Positions 58,164 to 64,000 of a stretch of 64,000 nucleotides of DNA are shown here, one piece after another. The position numbers and the translations under genes were made by a program. The number at the start of each line of letters is the position of its first letter. Positions within the stretch are counted from its first letter, which is position 1. The notes below the pieces were generated by a model. That model saw only the letters and a list, made by a program, of their open reading frames with translations, was not told where the DNA came from and did not search any database. Source of the stretch: Bacillus sp. SJS (lineage in GTDB: Bacteria; Bacillota; Bacilli; Bacillales; Bacillaceae); the NCBI RefSeq assembly GCF_000732485.2, contig NZ_JAQV02000010.1, forward strand, positions 1-64,000, given 5' to 3'.

Positions 58164-58841
58164 TTGGTGAATTTGATTTCTCAGCAAGCAACAGTTTTAG
58201 TACGTGACCATTCTCGTTTTAATGGTGGGAATCATGACATGGTTACGGTGTTTACCACGATTATGACAGATGGACCATTGGTGGATGATTATTATGTTCC
58301 GAACGGTAACTCATTGTCAGACGTACATATGGCTCTAATTAAGTCGGAAGGACTTGAATTCAGGCCGTATCTCGCTTCTGAACTGATGACAGGCACAGAC
58401 AACGTGGTAGAGGCTGCAACCTCTGGTAATACACCGGAGACCTCTCAGGATATAGCCCGGTTGCTACTTCGTTCAGCACTTGTAAAGACCCCGCTTCAAT
58501 TGCTGGCGAAAGTAGGGAGTCAACATGTATACGAGGTTCATTATGATTACAAGATTTATAACGTTAATCCAGCTGATCAGAACACATTTGAATTTCAAAT
58601 TCGTCTGCCGTTTGATGGAACGGTGATGGGAAATGGAAGTAAAGTTGATCTTGCCGTGTTGACCCCTACGGGCGCATCGATAGATCAGGTCAACACTCGT
58701 GGGACGGATGAAGCGAACCAAGAGATCACAGAGGTAATTCAGCAACTTCAACAGCAAAATAGAGCGATTACGACGTTCCATTATCAGATTGATCCGCTAT
58801 TCACTGTACGTTACACACATACGACACCGGTAATGGCCTAA
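58164..58841 (+). CDS. Unrecognised conserved-looking protein, 225 residues
   Basis: I do not recognise a family with known function. The protein has no signal peptide and no membrane segment. It is rich in beta-type sequence: TVLVRDHSRFNGGNHDMVTVFTTIMTDGPLVDDYYVPNGNSLSDVH, then ARLLLRSALVKTPLQLLAKVGSQHVYEVHYDYKIYNVNPADQNTFEFQIRLPFDGTVMGNGSKVDLAVLTPTG, and a glutamine-rich helix EANQEITEVIQQLQQQNRAI near 190-208. The start is uncertain: TTG 58164 is eight bases after AAGGAG; GTG 58167 is close. A terminator follows, so it is a one-gene unit. Codon use and the strong ribosome binding site support a real gene. Confidence 0.8.
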   Translation: MVNLISQQATVLVRDHSRFNGGNHDMVTVFTTIMTDGPLVDDYYVPNGNSLSDVHMALIKSEGLEFRPYLASELMTGTDNVVEAATSGNTPETSQDIARLLLRSALVKTPLQLLAKVGSQHVYEVHYDYKIYNVNPADQNTFEFQIRLPFDGTVMGNGSKVDLAVLTPTGASIDQVNTRGTDEANQEITEVIQQLQQQNRAITTFHYQIDPLFTVRYTHTTPVMA

Positions 58842-58894
58842 GTGCCTTTGCCGAGACGGTTCGAGATTATTAAAGAAGCAATATTGTTAGACGA

Positions 58895-58934
58895 AACACA
58901 GAAGGACCTGAAAAGAGGTCGCTTCTGTGTTTGT
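58895..58934 (+). terminator. Terminator after the 225-residue gene
   Basis: ACACAGAAG (58896-58904) pairs with CTTCTGTGT (58922-58930) and GACCT with AGGTC inside, followed by TTTGT. Strong hairpin with a short T-run. Confidence 0.8.
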
Positions 58935-59136
58935 ACAAGTAATTCTATTCTATATTCCTGGTGTTTCGTGCCTCGCAATATCCCTTTTCCACCTCTGCTT
59001 TCACTTGGTCTGTAAATACATATCGTTTAATTGGCGGGCTGACGATAGACAGTCCGGTTGCTTGAATATATAATTATAGGTTTGAAACAAGAAAATGGAA
59101 GACTTATTTGTGGTGTGATTAAGGTGCCAAGTGTAC

Positions 59137-59376
59137 TTAATAAAATTCCTTCCCCTTTGGAAGTCCAAATCCATAATCTGGGTGGGGATTTGGTTTTCCT
59201 TTCGTTTGTGCTAACAAATCGTCCAACGTTGGTTTATTAATGATAGGGCGCATAATCAATTCGGCTTCTAAGAGTTCAAGTTCAATTTGAGAACCGTTTT
59301 TTATGGATAGGTCCTTTGCAAATTGGCTCGGAATACGAACTGCTAAACTGTTCCCCCATCTTTGGATTTTAGTCAC
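59137..59376 (-). CDS. mazE: Orphan MazE-type antitoxin
   Basis: About 79 residues: VTKIQRWGNSLAVRIPSQFAKDLSIKNGSQIELELLEAELIMRPI forms an AbrB/MazE swapped-hairpin DNA-binding domain, and NKPTLDDLLAQTKGKPNPHPDYGFGLPKGKEFY is the toxin-wrapping tail typical of MazE partners. GTG at 59376 is chosen because AGAGGGTGA lies a few bases upstream; an ATG at 59472 would add 32 residues. MazF normally follows the antitoxin; no such frame is seen between 58842 and 59136. The toxin gene is therefore lost, or the protein acts alone or with a distant toxin. Confidence 0.85.
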   Translation of the reverse strand: MTKIQRWGNSLAVRIPSQFAKDLSIKNGSQIELELLEAELIMRPIINKPTLDDLLAQTKGKPNPHPDYGFGLPKGKEFY

Positions 59377-59666
59377 GTGTTTCACCCTCTTTTGATTGTG
59401 TGAAAGTTTTTTTATTTGATTTTTCATGCTTTCTTGCTTATTATTGTGAAAATCTTCGTTTGAACCAGACATTATTACACCTCACCATCTACAATTTTTA
59501 TAAGTTATCTTTATCATTTTCCTAAATCATATACAACCTTAAATCCGAATGATTCATGATAAACCGTGCTCATTTATTCTGGCTACTTCGTTTTTAAAAC
59601 AAGGCCTCTCTTAATGCCTTTTCAAGCAGGACTCCAGAGTGACGGGACTTTTTTAGTTCTTTAGCT
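59377..59666. other. Gap between antitoxin and zinc-ribbon gene
   Basis: About 290 AT-rich bases. It probably holds the antitoxin promoter on the minus strand, but no clear -35/-10 pair could be fixed. No gene is seen apart from the possible longer N-terminus of the antitoxin. Confidence 0.5.
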
Positions 59667-60830
59667 TCAGATGTCTCTTGTAGGTACATGATCAAAGCCC
59701 AATGATCCAATTTGTAAAAAACGATCATAAAAAATTTCACTGATTTTAGTTTGTGGAAGATCAAAATCCCTTCTGTATCGGGTGAGATCCCATCCTTCCG
59801 CTATGGCTCGTTCTCCATATGTTTGACATTGATTGATGACAAAATTCGCAGCGTTTTCTTTTTCTATTTTTTTTTCCTGATATAATTTCGTTCCGTTAGC
59901 CACTGACCGAAATATAATTCCGAAAATCTGGGATGTTGAAAAGTAATCAAGAAGCCCATTTACAACTGCAATCGTTTTTTCTCCAGGATTAAAATCAAAT
60001 CCGACTTTTTTTAGACTATGAATCAAATATTGCATGCATTCTTCACGGGCAATGCGTTTCCATGTTTCATATCGAAACTCTTGATCCTCTTTAAAAATGG
60101 CTGGTTCAGGATTCAACAAACAGTGAATAAGATGTTCCTTATCTTTAGGAGATTCAACATTCAATAAATAGTGAACACTAAATGCATTGTAAATATTCGG
60201 TGAAAGATTCGCTTCTTTAAACGCTGTCAAAGTCGAACCTCTATAAGGAATAATGATATGGTAATTTAATAACTCCTTAACCATCTCTTTTGCTAATGTT
60301 GGAGTCGGCGAAATAACCTCGTCAAATTCATTGAGAGGATTTATGTAGCTAAAATCCTCGCTTACCGCTGCCCTCAGTATACTTGCCAGATAGAGACGTT
60401 GCTTTTTCGTTAAACTTTCCTCCGTAATGGCTTTAAACTTTTCAGGATCATATGCCACTTTTATTTTTTCGCATTTTATAGACTTCTCGTTTTCTATTTC
60501 TTTTTTTCGCATTTGGGAGCAACTATCACACATGCATACAGCCTTGCCTTCATAATGCCCACACTCCAAACATTCTTGCGATCTTGTCGTGCTTCTAGAA
60601 CGGCGTTTTTCTACTAGGTGCGACTTGCAGTACGGACAGACTTTTTCTGTAATGATAGGCGGGAATAACGATACGAGGCCGCTTGGTCTTATGTCTATCT
60701 TGTATTCATCAATAAGGGGCTGTATTCTTTCTTCCTTGTAGTATCTCTCTATCAATTTTTGAATTTGTTTATCATTTAAGTGTTTAATTTTTGGATGTAT
60801 CATATTTTTGTCATTTACGTCTTGAGCCAC
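59667..60830 (-). CDS. Zinc-ribbon protein of unknown function, 387 residues
   Basis: I do not recognise the family. Near 65-108 are cysteine pairs CPYC, CLEC and CMCDSC, which could hold one or two zinc ions. The rest is helical and rather acidic and basic in turn: TEESLTKKQRLYLASILRAAVSEDFSYINPLNEFDEVISPTPTLAKEMVKELLNYHIIIPYRGST, which reads like a helical repeat domain, and QCQTYGERAIAEGWDLTRYRRDFDLPQTKISEIFYDRFLQIG. No enzyme motif, signal peptide or membrane segment is seen. The start is GTG at 60830 behind AAAGGAAC. It stands alone in the accessory region and ends next to the antitoxin gene. Possible mobile-element or defence role is only a guess. Confidence 0.8.
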   Translation of the reverse strand: MAQDVNDKNMIHPKIKHLNDKQIQKLIERYYKEERIQPLIDEYKIDIRPSGLVSLFPPIITEKVCPYCKSHLVEKRRSRSTTRSQECLECGHYEGKAVCMCDSCSQMRKKEIENEKSIKCEKIKVAYDPEKFKAITEESLTKKQRLYLASILRAAVSEDFSYINPLNEFDEVISPTPTLAKEMVKELLNYHIIIPYRGSTLTAFKEANLSPNIYNAFSVHYLLNVESPKDKEHLIHCLLNPEPAIFKEDQEFRYETWKRIAREECMQYLIHSLKKVGFDFNPGEKTIAVVNGLLDYFSTSQIFGIIFRSVANGTKLYQEKKIEKENAANFVINQCQTYGERAIAEGWDLTRYRRDFDLPQTKISEIFYDRFLQIGSLGFDHVPTRDI

Positions 60831-61210
60831 TGTAACAGTTCCTTTCTAGCCTTTTTCATCAATAACTCCTGATTCCACCATCTTTTCTTTCTGCTACCCT
60901 TAATTTTCTATGATACCTCTTTATATTCGCTGTAATGTTGGTAAATGTTAACAAATTATGCAAGGGAGCGTTTCGGAAAAGATAAAAGAAAATATTTAAA
61001 TTATTGGTGGAAATGTATAAAAAGAGATTATCAAACACGGATACTGTCCTGTACAGATGGAATAGCTATAGAGTCTCTTGAATTATAAAGAACTGATCAT
61101 AGAATTGAGCCTCCGATGGACCTTGTTGGAAGCCCCTGAATCCGAATTTTAAATTAAATATAGGTGATTTTTGTTGAAAGATTTATCTTGTCATTGTTCT
61201 TATTGGAAAA
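60831..61210. other. AT-rich gap before the GC-rich block
   Basis: No gene is seen. The AT-rich DNA (for example TTTTAAATTAAATATAGG near 61147-61164) could contain divergent promoters for the minus-strand zinc-ribbon gene and for a rightward transcript into the GC-rich block. No consensus -35/-10 pair is convincing. Confidence 0.5.
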
Positions 61211-61214
61211 GTGA

Positions 61215-61630
61215 GCGGAAATGCTCGTTCTCTTTTTTTGGGGGGTCACAGCCGAAAATGCGCAAGCATTTCCGCCCGGTCTTTCACTCCCTTCGCACAC
61301 CGGAAATGCCCGTCATGACCTGTGCAAGCAGGTCCGTCCTCCAGACCGGTGTGCGTACAGACTTTTCTCTGGTGTGTGTACACTCGAAGCGCGAGCTTTG
61401 AGGGGGAACGCACGGATGCTTTACCCGACCTTTACCGAAAGAAAAGCAGGGGCAACGACTTGCCGCTGCTTTTCTGCAGGAGAGGGTTTTTCAGACTAGA
61501 AAGCGGCGGCAGCCGATTTCGAATGAGCACCCCAAGCGCAAGCGCAGGGGCAAGGAGGCGAAGCCGACGCAGTAAGGGGGACGGTCAGCTATGCTGACTG
61601 ACAAGCGTAGCTTGTCATACGTCCCCCTTA
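61215..61630. other. GC-rich block of perfect hairpins, possible structured RNA
   Basis: Six inverted repeats lie in 416 bp. (a) GCGGAAATGC 61215-61224 with GCATTTCCGC 61266-61275. (b) CGCACACCGG 61294-61303 with CCGGTGTGCG 61346-61355, enclosing GACCTG 61317-61322 with CAGGTC 61329-61334. (c) CTCGAAGC 61383-61390 with GCTTTGAG 61395-61402, loop GCGA (GNRA type). (d) AGAAAAGCAG 61440-61449 with CTGCTTTTCT 61466-61475 enclosing GGCAA/TTGCC. (e) TAAGGGGGACG 61573-61583 with CGTCCCCCTTA 61620-61630, enclosing two hairpins GTCAGC/GCTGAC and TGACAAGC/GCTTGTCA: a three-way junction. All six frames give low-complexity Arg/Ser/Pro-rich peptides. A structured RNA or a cruciform DNA element fits better than a gene. 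Confidence 0.7.
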
Positions 61631-62105
61631 TGCTCTTTCCCCTACCGCTGCGCAAACACCGCACCGTCTACCGAGCAACCCGATATTCGTTGGTGCGACT
61701 GGCGGCACGCCACTCCGGGGCGGTACTCCCATCAAATACGCCGCGTATTCCGCACCCGGCAAACCCGCGCCGCTCAAGCAATCCGCAAATACGCCGGGTA
61801 CCAACCAACCAACATTGGCGTATGACAGCATACGAGGCGCCTCCCGGCCCGATTTCAGCCCGACTGCGGGAGCGGAGGGCCTGAATAGGGCAGGAGTTTG
61901 CGTGCCGGGATTTGGCGCTCACAGGCGTCCAGGGGCTGCCACAAAATCAGGTAGGGGAAGCTGCCAAAAAAGACGATCGAGACGCGGACTGAACAGGGAG
62001 CGGGTCATCAGGAGAGACACTCAGAAAAGGGATCCTGGAGTCCGACAGCGCGGACGACGCGAGGCGGTTGTATGTCAAAAAATCGTCCCTTGTACGCACA
62101 CAGTG
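61631..62105. other. GC-rich stretch between hairpin block and tandem units
   Basis: This part continues the GC-rich composition, with further short inverted repeats such as ATACGCCGCGTAT near 61737-61749 and CGCACC...GGTGCG near 61662-61699. Open frames run through it in several phases, including a 268-codon plus-strand frame from 61815, but their products are Arg/Gly/Ser-rich without recognisable domains or ribosome binding sites. I treat it as non-coding. Confidence 0.5.
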
Positions 62106-62396
62106 CGAGTAAAAGAAGGCAGGAAAAACCACCGAGCGGAGGAAGGCTCCGCGCTCGTCGGGCAACGGGATTTTAAGGCTTTTCGAGGGGGAAGGAGGGA
62201 GCGGTTATACGAGCGAAAGCGAGAGGAGGCAGGAGGTACCACCGACCGACGCGGGACCCGCTCGAAAAGGCTTGCTGCCCTTGATTTAACAGCTTTTCTG
62301 CGTGACAACGGGGCGGGAAGCCCGGAGCGGTTATACGAGCGGGAGCGAGAAAAGGCAGGAGAGACCACCGACGGGCGCGGGACCCGCCCCGATGGC
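62106..62396. repeat. Three degenerate tandem units in the GC-rich block
   Basis: GAGCGGTTATACGAGCG begins at 62199 and 62325, exactly 126 bp apart. Each is followed by RRAGCGAG, AGGCAGGAG, ACCACCGAC and GCGGGACCCGC. A more diverged first copy (GCGAGTAAAAGAAGGCAGG, ACCACCGAGCGGAGG) lies around 62106-62155. The variable part after ACCACCGA forms a hairpin in each copy with different bases. 126 is a multiple of three, so minus-strand frames repeat too, but their peptides are Arg/Ser-rich and without family resemblance. Confidence 0.7.
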
Positions 62397-62499
62397 GCGC
62401 GCTGCACTTCGAAACGTGGTCCGGCACTCTGGTCTTACGGTCAAAGCTGCTCTGCTGGCCAAAAAAAAGACCGTCATCCCGGAGCGGGAGGTCGGTCAG

Positions 62500-62930
62500 C
62501 ATCTCGTACAGCATCTTATGCAGTATCTCATATCGCATGGCGTACGCATGAAATCCGCATCCGATATACCAGGACATCCCATGCGCCATCATTTTCACAT
62601 CTCATGCTGCACGCCATATGACATGCCGTGCGGAACAGTCTTTATCTAACACGTCATCCCGCACCGCATACGCATACGGTATGACATGCCGTGCACATAC
62701 CGGGTTTATCATGAGATGCGGCACCGCATTGCGCACGGCGTACGCATGAGATATGCAATACCGTGTAACACATATCCCGTGCTGATCTGATGTGCAGGAA
62801 AACACTTATCGCATCCAGCATGACATACGGCACGTCATGCGGCACGTCATACGCATTAAATTCCGTCGCATGGTATATCACATGCCGTGCGATCTGCTGT
62901 TCACATGAGATGGGCATCTGCTAATATATT
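62500..62930. repeat. GCAT/CATACG-rich degenerate repeat tract
   Basis: Words such as ATGACATGCCGTGC (62618-62631, 62681-62694, and ATCACATGCCGTGC 62877-62890) and GGCGTACGCATGA (62539-62551, 62738-62750) recur within a tract dense in CATG, GCAT, CGTAC and GCAC. A loose unit of about 60 bp can be followed from 62600 to 62780. Many words are palindromic. No convincing gene is present. The tract joins the hairpin block on its left and ends where ordinary AT-rich DNA resumes near 62931. Confidence 0.65.
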
Positions 62931-62940
62931 CAACTATATA

Positions 62941-63247
62941 GGGGTGTTAGTTTAAGAAGCCACTAATAACAACGAAAGGACTTCTCAATATATGGAAGTC
63001 CTTTCGTCATAGTAAAAAACAACATTAAACTTTAACAAAGACATCTTTTAAAACCCTCTCCACTCAAAAACCATTCCATGTTAGATCATCATAGAAAGGA
63101 GCTATAAAAGGTCTTTTCTCAAGTGGAGTTCTTTACCTGCAAAACTCGCAATTTAATACCGTCTCTGAAAATTATGAAATCCTCATCACTTATAGGTAAA
63201 ATATGTTAAGGCGAATATGAATTTATCTTGGGTTAGGAGAAGAATAA
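62941..63247. other. Gap with long hairpin before decayed gene
   Basis: CGAAAGGACTTC (62974-62985) and GAAGTCCTTTCG (62996-63007) are exact inverse copies around ten bases; no T-run follows. Between 63010 and 63230 nothing is recognisable apart from CTCCACT/AGTGGAG copies about 70 bp apart. Confidence 0.6.
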
Positions 63248-63531
63248 ATGAAGAATAAAACCATATTGGTCTTATTGATTGTTTTATCTATTTTATCTGC
63301 TAGCAGCATTGATAAAAATGAAATCAAGGATAGCCCTTTATATGAAGGTAAAGAATTGACTATCGGGATTATTGGGAAGGCACCTAGCAATTCGTGAGGA
63401 AAGCATTGTTATTAGAAAGATGAAATAACGGGGTTTATACAACAAAGGATGGTGCAAAGTTAACTCCTGCACAAAGATTAGAATTAACAAACAAAGTTTT
63501 TGAATTAAGAGACATTGTATATTTGCAGTGA
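63248..63531 (+). pseudogene. Decayed exported-protein gene (two fragments)
   Basis: ATG 63248 after TTAGGAGAAG opens a frame of 49 residues: a hydrophobic signal segment (KTILVLLIVLSILSAS), then SIDKNEIKDSPLYEGKELTIGIIGKAPS, and a stop at 63395-63397. A second fragment in another phase (63424-63531) reads NNGVYTTKDGAKLTPAQRLELTNKVFELRDIVYLQ. The first part resembles small Bacillus lipoproteins in which ELTIGVIGKAP follows the lipid anchor; here the lipobox Cys is missing. The middle appears deleted. Homology of the two parts to one family is my inference. Confidence 0.55.
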
Positions 63532-63572
63532 AAAGGCGTACCCGATTAAAAATCGGTGTACGCCTTTTTTTT
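63531..63572. terminator. Bidirectional terminator
   Basis: AAAAGGCGTAC (63531-63541) pairs with GTACGCCTTTT (63557-63567), with CCGAT/ATCGG inside, flanked by A-run and T-run. It serves the decayed gene on the plus strand and the phosphotransferase on the minus strand. Confidence 0.9.
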
Positions 63573-64000
63573 ATGAAGATTTAACATCTACTGTATTTTC
63601 TATTTGGTCACGATTCTCGTAAATCCATAGAAACATTCGTTTATTTGTTTCAAAAAGACCTGGGTCGTTACAGAAGTAAGCCATAAATATACTTTGAATA
63701 CAAAGCATCACATGCCAAATAGAACGTACTTCAGATTCGCTCAACGGATTGACCTTTGAATATCCTCTTACTACTTGAGCAATAAACTCGTGCCAACTTT
63801 GTCTTAGTTTATCATCACCAAATACTTCACTAAGAACACTTGTCGAGCAATAACAAATATCAAAGATTCTTACGTTAACTTCTGCAATTTCAAAATCAAG
63901 AACCCCTTTTATTTGTTCTCCTTCAAAGACAAAATTGGTGACATGAGTGTCTCGATGAATGAGTTGCTTGGGTAATTCTCTTGCTATCTTTAGAATGTCT
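63571..64000 (-). CDS. Phosphotransferase of the APH family, C-terminal part (cut by window edge)
   Basis: The minus-strand frame ends at 63571 and runs open to the window edge, giving the last 142 residues. It contains the catalytic loop LIHRDTHVTNFVFEGEQIKGVLDFEIAEVNVRIFD: HxDxxxxN (here HRDTHVTN) and the metal-binding DFE, as in aminoglycoside phosphotransferases, homoserine kinase type II and related small-molecule kinases. The tail WIYENRDQIENTVDVKSS is typical. The substrate cannot be told; the nucleotide-binding lobe is outside the window. It ends on the shared terminator with the decayed gene. Confidence 0.9.
   Translation of the reverse strand, partial: DILKIARELPKQLIHRDTHVTNFVFEGEQIKGVLDFEIAEVNVRIFDICYCSTSVLSEVFGDDKLRQSWHEFIAQVVRGYSKVNPLSESEVRSIWHVMLCIQSIFMAYFCNDPGLFETNKRMFLWIYENRDQIENTVDVKSS

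Noticed and set aside
54771-58850. Duplicated rpsI 3' end as right attachment site
   Set aside because: I looked for a second copy of the rpsI end or of TTGAATACCCC further right and found none in the window.
58842-59136. A mazF toxin gene downstream of mazE
   Set aside because: No minus-strand frame of suitable length or sequence exists; the region holds a terminator instead.
61171-62917. Long overlapping frames on both strands, up to 268 codons
   Set aside because: They occur in many phases at once because stop codons are rare in GC-rich DNA; products are Arg/Ser/Gly-rich and lack domains and ribosome binding sites.

Overview
The window is a chromosomal segment of a member of the Bacillaceae (Bacillus or a close relative such as Metabacillus). 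This is inferred from gene order, from near-identity of the proteins to what I remember of the Bacillus subtilis homologues, from consensus SigA promoters and strong AAGGAGG ribosome binding sites, and from a mix of ATG, GTG and TTG starts. No taxonomic search was possible.

Layout. (1) 1-462: the 3' end of a group II intron (maturase C-terminus plus domains V and VI). (2) 463-1887: a gene-poor stretch with two repeat families, one an array of seven CGATAT boxes every 20-21 bp. (3) 1888-17852: the CtsR-controlled heat-shock operon (ctsR-mcsA-mcsB-clpC) running into radA, disA, yacL, ispD, ispF and gltX, then a cysteine T-box and cysE-cysS-mrnC-rlmB-rae1, then sigH. (4) 17935-30557: rpmGB-secE-nusG, rplK-rplA, rplJ-rplL, a methyltransferase, rpoB-rpoC and an L7Ae-like gene. 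(5) 30665-54770: the str, S10, spc and alpha ribosomal clusters with secY, adk, map, infA and rpoA, then ecfA1-ecfA2-ecfT, truA, rplM and rpsI. (6) 54771-64000: an accessory region. A tyrosine integrase, a phage-type repressor and a divergent HTH gene sit right after the rpsI terminator. They are followed by repeats resembling a transposon end, an unrecognised 225-residue protein, an orphan MazE-type antitoxin, a 387-residue zinc-ribbon protein, a GC-rich block of hairpins and repeats (about 61.2-62.9 kb), a decayed exported-protein gene and a cut-off phosphotransferase gene.

How it works together. Regions 3-5 encode protein quality control (McsB marks substrates by arginine phosphorylation for ClpC), DNA-integrity and c-di-AMP signalling (RadA, DisA), isoprenoid and cysteine supply, aminoacyl-tRNA synthesis, sporulation sigma factor H, and most of the transcription, translation and secretion machinery. 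Control is largely visible in the DNA: CtsR boxes, a Cys T-box with TGC specifier and TGGA acceptor-pairing bases, L10 and L13 leaders, tandem S10 promoters with a structured leader, and hairpins between operon genes.

The least explained parts are the GC-rich block at 61.2-62.9 kb (perfect nested hairpins including an apparent three-way junction, then tandem about 126-bp repeats, then a GCAT/CATACG-rich tract, with no convincing protein), the mutually exclusive pairings between rpoB and rpoC and between rplQ and ecfA1, and the repeat families flanking the accessory region. All structures were found by eye; none was folded or searched.
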